From assembly GCA_023052935.1 (NCBI GenBank), contig CM041292.1:204189799-204253798 (forward strand): 64,000 nt of DNA, in the 5' to 3' direction. Shown one piece after another: positions 23,145 to 33,960 of this stretch. This DNA comes from Piezodorus guildinii (taxonomy: Eukaryota; Arthropoda; Insecta; Hemiptera; Pentatomidae). Below the pieces are notes generated by a model, which ran no database searches, had not been told where the DNA came from, and was given only the letters and a program-made list of their open reading frames with translations. Every line of letters starts with the position of its first letter. Position 1 is the stretch's first letter. Position numbers and translations under genes: made by a program.

Positions 23145-24428
23145 GTCTTAGATACTGTTCACGCCATATGTTATGGCCTGATGAGGTTTCATGACTGTTT
23201 CATGGGAAAAAAAAGGAAAACTATAATTTTTACGATATTTATCAATAGATCATTTTGTGTTAATATTTATTTTTATTATCTGTTTAAACAATAGTTATTT
23301 TAAATATAATTAAAAGTTTTGAATAGAAGAGAAAAAAAAAGAATACGATCGTACTTCAATTGTTTTTATTACCGCCTAGTGGCGGGGGGTCTTAAGCTAG
23401 GGTCTAAAGGGCAGATGAGCCTTAGACCCGAGTCTGCTCTTACTTAGTACGTTTGCAAACGAAGTTTTTTCTTCTCATCGTTCCCCTTGGAACTTGGAAA
23501 AGCCGCCCTGCGGTCATTCAACATACCTGAGAACTTCGTCCAAGCCGCCCTGCGGAGATTTTCTACAATTCGCAACTGGACTTTTTCACGTGAATATAGC
23601 TTATCTATTAATGGAACATTTAATTTCTTAATTCTTATTCAAGAAACTGTATAATTTTGATAACTATTTTTTTTAACATCTTCAAGCATTAATTAAGTTA
23701 AGTTTGTTTCTTCTATTTTCTACAATATTTTAATTAGGTTTATTTTGTTTCCTACATTTTCTTACAGCTGTTTAATTATAATTAGGTTAATTTTTTTCTT
23801 ATATAAATTTATTAGGTTAATTTGTTTCTTATCTTGTTTATATGTATTTCAGTGTATTAAATGTATTGTGATTCGTCGTTTGCTTTCATTATTTTTATTT
23901 ATTTTAAATCTATACAGTCCACTTATTTATTTCAATAGAACCACCCTCAATTTTGAGTTGTCACTTGGAAGTACTATTCTTTCACGGATAGCCCAGCGTA
24001 TACAGATACATACCATAAAAACTTGTTTTTTAAATGTAGAAACTCCATTTTAAGGAATTGAACATTATTTTTGATAAAAGTTTAAAAAAATATCATAATG
24101 CAAAAGTTTTATTGAAAATACGGTAGTTGAATATTTATTCATTGAAAGTATGTGATTGTACGATAATTCACTATCACCAAATCTCACGAATTGTTACCTA
24201 TCGCAGTGTAGCTTAGCCTTAAACATGGATCAAGCTTGGAGCACCTAGTTAGCAAAAAAGGGGCTTGATACCGTTCGTGAATGCGATAACTTTTTACGCT
24301 AGTTGTAGTACTGGGCAGATTCCTGTGGTCGGAAGCCCAAAATATCAATGACGATATTTTTACTTATTTTTTTTTTTTTGGCTATTTTAAACTAAGACAT
24401 AAAAGCCAACTTTTTATTAATTTTCTGC
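23145..24428. other. AT-rich DNA with GC-richer islands
   Basis: 23365-23590 stands out. It contains GCCGCCCTGCGG twice (near 23501 and 23544) and short dyads. 24180-24350 is also less AT-rich. Neither is recognised, and the open frame at 23745-24053 is low complexity. Confidence 0.4.
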
Positions 24429-24778
24429 AATATTATTTTAAAGGAGCGGCGTGGTCTAGTGGATAGAGCATTAGTCTACTGCTCTCCGGGTCCTGGGTTC
24501 GAATCCCGGCTGTGGCAGAATGTTATTTATATTATTATTCAGATGGGGGGCGATCCTAGGATATGGAGACCCTTCTGTGGCAGACCCAGCCTCTATCAAG
24601 TGAGTACCCAAATTGGGGGAAAACCTGGCGGGTGAGCGTGATCCAGGCCTAATAATCTCATTGCACAGTCGTTAGCCTAGAAACAGTATGAATCTCTATA
24701 TGTACTGGGCCCAAGATCCTTCATGGGTTGTAGTGGTACTGGTTCTGTTTTTTCTTTTTTTTAAATATTATTTTAAAG
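24429..24778 (+). repeat. SINE A, complete, with 15-bp target duplication
   Basis: The element itself is 24444-24763: a tRNA-like head (GTGGTCTAGTGGATAGAGC, then GGGTTCGAATCCCGGCT), a body conserved with 46074, 58334 and 58742, and a T-rich tail. AATATTATTTTAAAG occurs at 24429-24443 and again at 24764-24778 as an exact direct repeat, proof of insertion by target-primed copying. Confidence 0.93.
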
Positions 24779-25300
24779 AGATGTATCGGGATAATTGGAG
24801 AGTTTATTATTATAAATAAATTTTTGAAATATTAAAGAAAGATTTTGCTATGCTTAATTATTTTGAATTCAATAGGTAATTTCGAAAATTACGAACTTCT
24901 TAAATAAAATTATAAAATATTTTTCAAAATAATAAAATTCATCGAAAATTTCACGATTAAAGCTAGCGGATGCTCTTTCTAACGCTAAAAATAGTACTCT
25001 AGGACAACAGTTAAATATCAGATTTTAATATTGTATTTGTTAACTTTGAGAGTAAAAATTGGCATAAACTCTTGTTTCGCTGGACGCTGGGAGCAGAGGG
25101 GAATTGGAAACACCTGCTCGCAGCGCTGTTCATAACGGCCTCAGGTATTAACGCTATGAGGAATGGAGCAATGCATAACAACTTTTTTTCTCTTTAACTT
25201 CCAGAACTGCTGAGGAAACTTTGGGGCGGGAGTTGTACATGGAATTACCAAGTTTCGAAAAGAAATATTCTCCTGATATTTAAGACAAAAAAGGAGTCTT
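24779..25300. other. Spacer, no gene seen
   Basis: AT-rich with a slightly GC-richer part at 25075-25150; unrecognised. Confidence 0.4.
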
Positions 25301-25545
25301 AGATAGTATCAGTCAGAGCATTAAGACCTTTAGCGACTTTTTCTTTGGATATACAGGGCGTTTCAGGGTTAAGTGGCCTGACTTCAGGATTGAATTTAGG
25401 ATCTCAAAACAAGAAAAAAAGTCAGATAGAGATGAATCTTGAAATACTCAGTCAAGGAGCTAGTGTCTATAATCCACGTTTTCAGGCAATGTTAGCTTAT
25501 AGCTTCTTAGGAATCGATTCTTTAACAAGAATCCATTGGTTAAAT
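25301..25545 (+). repeat. Left arm of a 245-bp inverted pair (unknown family)
   Basis: Its reverse complement, with few changes, lies at 26556-26796. A 68-codon frame with LEILSQGASVYNPRFQA is shared in both arms. I do not recognise the protein, so it may be a chance frame in a repeat. Confidence 0.8.
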
Positions 25546-25639
25546 ATATAAATATATATCAATATATTCTAAACAAGGAAGAGCTCATTTAATTATTAAG
25601 GTTGATTTAGGGCTGAATAATTCTTCCATTAATACTCAT

Positions 25640-25998
25640 CCATTAATCAAATTTCATGACGTTTCGGGATATTCTCCCATCTTCAGAAGTCTCGTTATAT
25701 ATTCTGTAATCCCAACATTTTCACTAGTCACACCTTGAGCCAGGTAAAAAAGTAAAAACGAAGTCAATATCTAAACACATCAGATCTGAGCAAGAGTATT
25801 GCTCAGATCTTTGTCCTCAACTGGCTAGTTATCTGGCGAGTGGAAACTCACGAGCTAAACTAAAAGGAGTTTCCACTCGCCTACCAGACGCCCTGATGAT
25901 GACCCACAATGGGGGTCGAAACGTTGGCAAACAATAAAATAGTTGAAACTATTCAGTTGTTTCATTTAATGACCGCCACCCTGACTAATTCCTTCCAG
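25640..25998. repeat. Two foldback-type ends side by side (families 4 and 1)
   Basis: Minus strand 25661-25686: CTGAAGA, spacer T, hairpin GGGA/TCCC, GAAAC. Plus strand 25893-25922: CTGATGA, spacer T, GACCC/GGGTC, GAAAC, then GTTGGCAAAC and the box AATGACCGCCACC near 25965. Confidence 0.7.
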
Positions 25999-26262
25999 TA
26001 AAGATATTATTATAAAATTACTTACAATTTTGGACAAAATAGTGTCTTAATTAGACATATTTAGTCTGCAAACTTTGAAAGAACACTGAAAAATAAAAAA
26101 GGAATAGTTCAAGTATGGAAGACTCCTGACGTCATCATAAATTCCTACAAAAACTATTTCTTTTTTATTTTTTCAGTGTTCTTTCAAAGCTTGTAGGCTA
26201 AACATGTCTAATTAAGACACTATTTTGTCCAAAATTGTAAGTAATTTTATAATAATATCTTT
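25999..26262. repeat. Palindromic repeat, about 110-bp arms
   Basis: The left arm (25999-26109) and right arm (about 26147-26262) are inverted copies sharing TTGGACAAAATAGTGTCTTA and GAAAGAACACTGAAAAAT. The same sequence recurs in the palindrome at 43330-43505 and in the copy at 43930-44058. Confidence 0.85.
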
Positions 26263-26487
26263 AATGTAAATCCTAATTTAAAATATCTATGTACCTATAC
26301 TCATACAGTAGTATTCATTGTTCAATGTATTCTTTTCTATATCTCTAACAATAACATCATATATTAATTATTGTATAATAATATTAATGTTCCGGTTTTT
26401 TTTTGTTTTTCCATTGTTACCTGAGAACAACTTGTTCCAACCTGAGAACAACACAAACTTAAATTATCAACAGTCGAGAACTGATCA

Positions 26488-26555
<68 letters not shown>
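26263..26555 (+). repeat. Family 3 repeat body ending in (TA)n
   Basis: 26263-26490 matches the reverse complement of 43670-43960 (shared AATGTATTCTTTTCTATATC region and AACAGTCGAGAACTGATCAA). It ends in a TA tract at 26490-26555. Confidence 0.8.
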
Positions 26556-26558
<3 letters not shown>

Positions 26559-26796
26559 CAATGGATTCTTGTTAAAGAATCGATTCCTAAGAAGCTATTA
26601 GCTAACAGTGCCTGAAAACGTGGATTATAGACACTAGCTCCTTGACTGAGTATTTCCAGATTCATCTCTATCTGACTTTTTTTCTTGTTTTGAGATCCTT
26701 AATTCAATCCTGAAGTCAGGCCACTTAACCCTGAAACGCCCTGTATATCCAAAGAAAAAGTCGCTAAAGTTCTTAAAGCTCTGACTGATACTATCT
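26556..26796 (-). repeat. Right arm of the 245-bp inverted pair
   Basis: Inverted partner of 25301-25545, directly joined to the TA tract on its left. Confidence 0.8.
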
Positions 26797-26835
26797 ATGA
26801 CTCATTCATTGACTGAAACCTGAGAACAACACAAA

Positions 26836-26838
<3 letters not shown>

Positions 26839-26914
<76 letters not shown>
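26839..26914. repeat. (TA)n microsatellite
   Basis: About 76 bp of perfect TA. The flank AACCTGAGAACAACACAAACT before it repeats 26440-26460. Confidence 0.95.
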
Positions 26915-26917
<3 letters not shown>

Positions 26918-26929
26918 CTTTCCTCTCTA

Positions 26930-27495
26930 CCACTACAGCAGTGTGAGGGGCTCACAATGTAGAGGCTGGTCCAACCTCTTCCTATTCTGCGCCATTCCCC
27001 TCGCTGATCTCCAATCTATATCTCTTTTTCTGCAGACCTTCCTGATCCCATCCTCCCAAGTCTTCCTAGGTCTTCCTTTTGGTCTCCTTCCCTCTACTTT
27101 CACCTCGTACGTTCCTTTGACCACGCGATCCTCCGACATTCTTGAGACAGGGCCGTACCATCTTAGCTGAATTTCTCGAACAATATCCTCGACCGATCTG
27201 ACATTAAGGTTGGATCTTATTATGGTATTTCTTATTTTATCTCGCTTCATCTTACCCTCAACCTTCCTCAAACAGCACCATCTCCATAGCCTGGAGTTGG
27301 CTTATATGTTTAGTGGTGAGGGCCCAGGATTCGCTGGCATACGTCAATATAGGTAAGAAGGTTGTTTGGTATTTTTTTAAATATTTTTGTATGTTTGAAG
27401 ACCTCTCTTTTTCCTACGAAGCCCTTCCTAGAGATAGGAAACACCTTTCGGCAGACTTTATTCTTTCCTTTATGTCTTCGTCCACCCAGCCCTGA
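26930..27495 (-). mobile_element. Non-LTR retrotransposon tail, RTE-type
   Basis: On the minus strand, coding remains read TYASESWALT near 27320, then MEMVL and RKVEGKMKRDKIRN. The 112-codon frame 26933-27271 follows, with IQLRWYGPVSRMSED and GRRPKGRPRKTWEDGIRK. This is the usual C-terminal end of RTE-like RT proteins. It differs from the family ending in SASNLRVR. It is squeezed between two TA tracts; the upstream part is frameshifted and cut near 27495. Confidence 0.75.
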
Positions 27496-27496
27496 T

Positions 27497-27540
<44 letters not shown>
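27497..27540. repeat. (TA)n microsatellite
   Basis: TA tract joined to the poly-T (poly-A on the minus strand) end of the next element. Confidence 0.95.
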
Positions 27541-27554
<14 letters not shown>

Positions 27555-28310
27555 ATTTAATTTGACAACAAGTAATTTACAAATGCCTCTAGGCATATAT
27601 TGTAACACTCATGGCCATTACGAAAAACCTGCTTCAGGATTCTTATGAATTCGTGAGCGAAGAAACCTCCCAGTGAAGGCACTCATTGGCGTGGAAGATC
27701 TGCTAAAGAAGTAGGTCTCTGCTCCAGAGGCGTTTCAGTCTCCTTAGTGTGTTTTGTGGTAGTGTATCAGTCAGTAATGTTTGTACCAGTAGGTTTGGAT
27801 GTCCAGCGAGTGAGTCTTGAAAATGTTAGTAATATTTTTTAATGATATCCGTTACGATTGGCATGTTGTGGTCTTTGTGTAATGATTTATTGGTTACGTA
27901 AAAGGGACAGTGAGTGATGAAGCGGAGGAATTTAGATTGAAAGATTTGAATTGTCTGCAAGTGTGATTTTTTGCATGAGCCCCACACCTGAGTACCGTAC
28001 GTCCATATAGGTTTAAGTAACATGTTGTATATGATGATTTTGTTGCTTAGTGATAATTTGTTTTTATGGTGAAGAAGTCGTCTAAGTATTGATAGTCGAT
28101 GATTCAGTCTTTTTTTTTAAGGTAGTTACGTGTGATTTCCATGTCAGGCGTCTATCCATTGTGAGTCCTAAGTATTTTGTTTCTCTTTGTTTGGGTAACT
28201 GAACATTGTAAAGTGTTAGTGGAGGACAATCAGAATGCCTAAGCGTGAATGTTACTTGACTTCATTTCTGTATGTTTATTTTAATACGCCATTCATCAAA
28301 TCCAAATATT
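27541..28310 (-). mobile_element. Jockey-like retrotransposon tail, minus strand
   Basis: The poly(A) tail appears as T13-14 at 27541. The coding remains read RETKYLGLTMDRRLTWKSHV near 28180, then LLKPIWTYGTQVWGS, THCPFYVTNKSLHKDH, a break near 27826, and a C-terminal RRLKRLWSRDLLL before the stop near 27710. It is of the same kind as the tails at 12448 and 33541 but a different subfamily. It is truncated at its 5' side. Confidence 0.8.
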
Positions 28311-28480
28311 ATACAGAAGTAGAAAGAGAGTCGAAGTGAAGGATGGTTGGAGGAATAGAATTCCATAGGATAGAGAATCCAATGAATAAAGATCTGTCTA
28401 AATGTGCAATGCGGAGGGCCGTGGTACATAAATCTGAAGCCCTGAAGCGCGTATCATGGGTGTAGATCTAAAATAGGTCA
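28311..28480 (-). pseudogene. Possible second non-LTR ORF end
   Basis: Minus-strand reading gives FRASDLCTTALRIAHLDRSL then LWNSIPP, the usual closing pattern of CR1/jockey RT proteins. No other part is found. Confidence 0.4.
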
Positions 28481-29351
28481 TTAAATATTACAAGCATTAG
28501 TTCCAAGCAATTGAACCTAGTACCTTAGTAACTTAAGAGCAATTATGGGGAATGGATTCATGAAAGTTGAGAATGTGAAGATGTCAGGAAACACTAATAA
28601 GAGCTGAGAGGGTGTTGGTAAATAAGGATGTGTGAAATGTTTAAATATGAATTAAGGGTCTAAAAAGAAAATTAAAATATTCGGAGATTATTAATAGTAT
28701 TTTCAGAATATTTCTACACGAGATCATTATTGAAATTTTGCATGTTTTAGGAACTTCAGGTGAAAGTAAAAATGTAATGCAAAAATATTATATGACATGT
28801 TTTAAAGCGTATAGATAAAGAAATAAAACTATACATCACACATTGATATTGAACGTATAATAGCGAAATTATGGGAAATAACTAAAAGACTACCGAAACG
28901 GATGTTCAAGGTGTACTAGAGGGTGGAAGGGGAAACGGAGGAAAAGGGGGGAGGGAGCACAAGGGGGAGGTGCGGGGACTTTTCAGAAAATACTCCTACT
29001 GAAAAAAAATCAGCTTGTGTCTAATTTCTTCCGACAAAACCTTCATTTCCTGAGCTAATAGGATTTTTTTCCTTGTTTTAAAATTGTATGATACATTTTA
29101 AAAAGTCTTGGCTAATGCTCATTGTGCACGATAGTGTCTTTTAACGCCTTAACATTTAAGTAACTCTCATAAATTCCTTCCTCATGTTACGTTTAAATTG
29201 CACTGTTTGATCAAAGAAAAGAAAATGATATTTTAGACCACGACTTAGTTATCTCCATGCTTAAGGACACTATGTTGCTTGTCAACAATTCTTGAAGAAT
29301 TTAATGACCTACAGCTTACCGGGGATTCGTGAAGAAAAAACTATTCCTCAG
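28481..29351. other. Spacer, no gene seen
   Basis: AT-rich, with a purine-rich (G/A) strand at 28915-28980. Confidence 0.4.
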
Positions 29352-29412
29352 CAACTGTGCAGGCGGAGTTTGGTGGTATCGGCATCGAATCTTCGGGTTC
29401 GGTAAGCTGATA
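29352..29412 (+). mobile_element. RTE-like 3' end scrap
   Basis: GGTGGTATCGGCATCGAATC and GGTTCGGTAAGC match the last ~55 bases of the family at 53788. Confidence 0.8.
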
Positions 29413-29440
29413 ATGACTGAAAAACATGCATTTTCTACAC

Positions 29441-30487
29441 TAGCCACTTATTTTTATTAAAAATACGATATGAAAACAGGATAATTTTATTCGAAGTATT
29501 TACCTTCTTTTTCTACACATTTTTTTCCAACGTGACACCAACTTTTTTATCCCCGAACTGAAAAACTATGAGCTTTGAAGTGAAACAAAATCTGAAAACG
29601 CACTTTTCACTTGATCATCATTTTCAAAAAGTTTTCCTTTGACGAAGTTGACTAAATTCCTGAACAGGTGGTAATCTGTTGGAGACAAGTCGGGAGAATA
29701 TGGTGGGTGCGGAAGAACTTCGTAGTCCAGTTCTTTAAATTTTTGCAGGGTATGTTTTGAAACATGGGGTCTAGCTGCTGCTCAGTGAGATCATTAAGTA
29801 CCCATGTATCGAGCTTTTTTACTTTCCCAATACACTTTAAATGTCTGGAAACGGTAGATGCACTTGCATTTAGTTGTGCTGAGAGTCCTTTAACTGTTTG
29901 GTAGGGGTTTTCCTTCTACTGTATGTTTGAGGACATCGTTGTCTATTACGGACGGAGGTCTTCCTCGGGGCAAGTTTTCCAAGTAGGTATCTCCAGCTGA
30001 AAACTTAGCAAACCAACGACGAATGGTCCGTCCATTAACACTCCCTTCCCCAAACGCCTTGCAAATATTTCTAGCGGCCTCAGCTGCTGAATGGCCGAGT
30101 TTAAACTTGTACAAAAATATTACTCGAAAATCGCGTGTATAACTCCATTCAGTTTCCATTCTTCCACCATGCGCCCTGATGATGACCCACAAAGGGGGTC
30201 GAAATGTTGGCAAACAATAAAATAGTTGAAACTATTTAATTGTTTCATTTAATGACCGCCATCCGGACTAATTCCTTCCAGTAATTCTCAACGGTCAACT
30301 AATTACATCTACAATGATATAAAGTAAGTAATTGATTGGGAAGCTAATGTTAATAATACAAAGGTAGAGGATTAGTAACTGTTTACTTTAAATATGTAAA
30401 CATTCGGAAGAAAACAACAGAGACCTGCAAAATCCTTTATGTATTTCAGAAACTATAAAAACGGACATTTCATGTGAAACAACCCAA
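29441..30487 (-). mobile_element. Mariner B copy with a nested foldback insertion
   Basis: The right end repeat and TA (30488) are present; the left end is cut at 29441. N-terminal transposase codons read in 29890-30213 (FKLGHSAAEAARNICKAFGE, RTIRRWFAKFSAGD), and the C-terminal part is at 29500-29770. Between 30138 and about 30327 the element is interrupted by a family 1 foldback end, replacing some bases next to the transposase start. Confidence 0.88.
30138..30327 (+). repeat. Family 1 foldback end nested in mariner B
   Basis: The core at 30176-30205 (CTGATGA, spacer T, GACCC/GGGTC, GAAAT with one change from GAAAC) is followed by the box ATGACCGCCATCC and the motif TTCCTTCCAGTAATTCTCAA, found also at 51190-51215 (inverted) and 52440-52467. 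Confidence 0.85.
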
Positions 30488-30524
30488 TAGTTTTAACTAC
30501 TACCAGAATAAAATCTTTAACTAT

Positions 30525-30822
30525 GTAGAATTTTAAGTACAGAATTATTTATAAGAATGACAAAAATAATAGTCTTGAAAATAGAGAAAATACCACGAAA
30601 TTAAAAAAAAAAAAATGTTAAGAAGGTGAATGGAAGTATATAAAGCCTAATTGAATATATAAACATACATTGAAATTCCTCGTGTTAAATAAATAAAAAA
30701 CAAAACTTTTTTTATTTATTTTTTCTTATTTAATTAGTACTTATATTAACATTTTATTATTTTTTATTAATATTAACATTTTATTATTGATAATACAACG
30801 TTTGTCATATACAAAATCCTAA
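30525..30822 (+). repeat. Repeat G copy 1
   Basis: Shares about 270 bases with 36541-36812 (starting ACAGAATTATTTATAAGAAT). Both copies stand downstream of a mariner B right end. Confidence 0.8.
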
Positions 30823-30873
30823 AGATGTATTTCAGAAACTATAAAAACGGACATTTCATGTGAAACAACCCAA
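30823..30873 (-). mobile_element. Solitary mariner B end
   Basis: About 50 bases from ATGTATTTCAGAAACT to ACAACCCAA; no other part of the element. Confidence 0.85.
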
Positions 30874-30884
30874 TATAATAATAT

Positions 30885-31200
30885 GAGGAAGATGGTTGGG
30901 GGTGCGGTCATAAATTAAAAACACACATTTAAAATAAGTGTTATTTTAATTATGTGCCGACGTTTCGGCCTACAGTGTGGGCCTTCATCAGGGGTGACTC
31001 GACGTGAAGGCGTTGCCTAAAGGAGGCCTTACTAACTCCTTAACTACTTAACTCCTTTAGGCAACGCCTTCACGTCGAGTCACCCCTGATGAAGGCCCAC
31101 ATTGTAGGTCGTAACATCGGCACATAATTAAAATAACACTTATTTTAAATGTGTGTTTTTAATTTATGACCGCACCCCAACCATCTTCCTCATCTAATTT
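30885..31200. repeat. Foldback element, family 2, ~130-bp arms
   Basis: Two near-identical inverted arms (about 30885-31045 and 31046-31195) both contain TGCCTAAAGGAG/CTCCTTTAGGCA. The cores lie at 30962-30991 (minus: CTGATGA, A, GGCC/GGCC, GAAAC) and 31086-31115 (plus; last part GTAAC). The outer boxes read GACCGCACCCC. It ends next to GAGGAAGATGGTTGG and its inverse. Confidence 0.88.
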
Positions 31201-32035
31201 CTCAACGGTCAACAAAACTCCATCATTACAATATAATAATAATTCTATCGACTATTATATATCGCAGATATATGTTATATTATACTCCACAGAGAGATAA
31301 AATGAAGAGGTAAAATGGGTATTGTATTACGTTGAAGTATTCAACCGAAATAACGTGCGTCGGTAAGTTATACTGTTCAAGGGAGGGTTCGTTAAATGAG
31401 GGGAAGCACACAATTAGGCTTAAAGGGCGCGGTTATGGTTCAGGCAGAGGGTTTCTAATCAAAAATAGATCTCAGCTTGGAATGAAGAGCTGTCTTCTAG
31501 AGTAGGTTTTAGTATGGACTTGTAAACGATTATCTTGCTATTAAGTGAAAGTAGAGTCTATATAATTTCTGTTAGTAGTAGTCTAATAATTGGCCAAACC
31601 CAGGATTGAAATCTGGCCTCTAAGTCGAGAATGTGGGTTCCAAGTTAGCTCTAGGAGAAACATATTTTCGACTTAGTAACCTTCTCTCAGTGACCTTAGA
31701 AATATACCTTTGTAGACGTCACCGGATGTACGGGCTCGGAATAAAATCAGAGGCTTAACATATGATGACTGGTTTCCCCACTCAACTTACCAGAAAAAAA
31801 TAAACAATTTTATCTTTAGAAGTATTACTTAATACTTAAGAATTTTTAATATTTAACTCCTGAACAAACCATAAAATACCGGGTCATTTCTCTTCGAGAA
31901 ACTTTCAGTTTTTGTTGTTAAAATACATCGGCTAAGTATAAAGAAAGCAACACTCCTAAACTGGAAGGAATGAAAAGGGTTAATTATAAACTATGTCAAT
32001 TTTTTAAAGAAAATACGAGTAATTTTTTGTTGTTG
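31201..32035. other. Spacer, no gene seen
   Basis: AT-rich to mixed sequence, no family recognised. Confidence 0.4.
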
Positions 32036-32275
32036 TTGAGAAGTTTATTAATACAATAAAAATCTGGTGCGGGCAACACACGACTTTCAACTACAGTAAG
32101 AAATAAAAATAAGTTAAACCATAAAAGAATTAATTACGTGGGGACTTTATTATTTGAACTAAGGGGACCCTAAAATGTGTATTTCCGTTGAAAACTGGAA
32201 TTCGAAAATTTTCACGATCGCAATACTTTCCATTACTATATATAGTGAAAGTAATAATAAATAAACATGATAAAT
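32036..32275. repeat. Family D terminal pieces
   Basis: 32058-32095 is the inverse of the end motif GGTGCGGGCAACACACGACTTTC. 32150-32260 carries GGACCCTAAAATGTGTATTT and GAAAACTGGAATTCGAAAAT, the landmarks at the other end of the family. Confidence 0.7.
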
Positions 32276-32879
32276 TAAGAGTAACACGCAGTTTGGAAGT
32301 GGCTATCGTTCTCTGAGCTCAGTGGGAAAAAATCACGAGTGGCCAAAATTCTATAACTTTTCTAATCAAGATAAATTAAAAAATCTCGTTTCATTTTTGA
32401 GTTGAGAATGTCCTCTATTAGTGAGTGTAAAAAAATTACTCTCGTTACATTTTTTAATATTTTTAATTGTTTTTAAAAGTTACTGATTTCATACATTTTT
32501 TTTTTGATTTGATCAATTTACTTTATATGGGAGCATTCGAATCGACAGAAATGATATATAATCCACTTCTACAGAGTTTTCTGCGTTTATAATTGCCTTA
32601 CTCAGGAATTTACGAGGTATACACAATTTATAAGGAATTATTGTTTAAAGGCAAAAAATATACAGTCTATCCTACGGGAATGTGAGGCCAGTCAATCAAC
32701 TGGTGTTCGGTCACCAGAACAGGAGTAGGAAATGATAATCCTAGTCTATATCGTATAATCGAAAATTGCGGTGAGGAATCCTAGGGAATCCCCGGCATAT
32801 TGCGCCAGTAAAAAATAAAAATCTTGTTACTCAAAGTTCAATAATGCATTTAATTTAATAAATGAATAATAATCATAAT
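32276..32879. other. AT-rich spacer, no gene seen
   Basis: No recognisable family. Confidence 0.4.
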
Positions 32880-33312
32880 AATAGGCCTACCGAACCCGAA
32901 GCCGATACCACCAAACTTCGCCAGAAGATCAGAAAAAAAAAAAAAGATCTGCCTTAACGCAATCCTCCCATCGACGCTTCGGCCTACCTTTCGGACGCCT
33001 ACCAGTCGGTTCAGCGAATACCAACTTTCTCGGAATCCGTTCCTCACCGAGCCCAACAACTTTACGCGCCCATTTGAGTCTCCGCGGTGCTATCAACTCA
33101 ATTATATTCACATGGCACAAGCTCCGCAATTCCGCATTTTGCAACCTTCTAAACTCCCATGTGGCCTCATGTCTCTTCGGACCAAATATTTAACGCAGTA
33201 CCTTATTTTCGATAACCTTAAGCCGTTTTTCATCCTTTAAAGCAAGCGGCCACGATTCACATCCGTAAAGAATAATAGTTTTATAAATTCGAACCTTTAT
33301 GTTTTTAGTTAA
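32880..33312 (-). mobile_element. RTE-like copy, 5'-truncated, with an A-run insertion
   Basis: The C-terminal codons are readable in two frames (32850-33144), with RRLKWARKVVGLGEERIPRK and GRRPKGRPKRRWEDCVKADL. An A/T-run insertion at 32934-32946 and a deletion after it remove most of the last exon-like end. Confidence 0.85.
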
Positions 33313-33540
33313 TAAATAAATAAGATTTAAAATTTTGTATTACATTAACGACTTAAGATAACTAATAACAATAGGCGATGATAACCGCACACCAGTTTTC
33401 ACCTTACACATTATAAAAAATACCTCTATTGTAAGCAGTTTTCATATACTGTAAAATTATTAACGTATTTTTAGTTTAATGACTGCGTTTATTATTGTGA
33501 GTTTTTACTTTATTTATATAGTCCCAGTTTTCGTAAATAT
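33313..33540. other. Spacer, no gene seen
   Basis: AT-rich. Confidence 0.4.
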
Positions 33541-33960
33541 TCCTGAAAAAAACTCATTTATGTTACCGTCATCAGACCCATCTGGACATATGGAATCGAA
33601 CTTTGGGGCTCTACTAAGCCATCTAATTCCTCCCTCATCCAATCCTTACAATCCAAAATCCTGAATGCTCCTTACTTCGTCACAAATAAAATCATACGAA
33701 GACGACCTAAATATCCCATTTGTTGCAGACCTACCTTTTAATCATATTCCTGATGAGCCTCCAAGACGATTGAAAAGAAGAAGTCCTCGGGATTTACGTA
33801 CTTAAATAAACATAGGAGGTTCTTTACAAGTCTTTCCACGCCCTTAATTATAATTCAGCACTTTTACTGCTTGTATTTATTTTATATTCAGTTGTAAAAT
33901 TCAATTATTTTTTTTTAATCTGTAAACGTCTTATAATAAACTGTTAACTTATTAGTTTAG
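33541..33960 (+). mobile_element. Jockey-like tail, frameshifted
   Basis: The codons of IWTYGIELWGSTKPSNSS and of NAPYFVTNK are visible around 33580-33690 in shifting frames. The end RRLKRRSPRDLRT is at 33762-33800, then an AT-rich 3' UTR. It is the same subfamily as 12448-13003. Confidence 0.75.
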
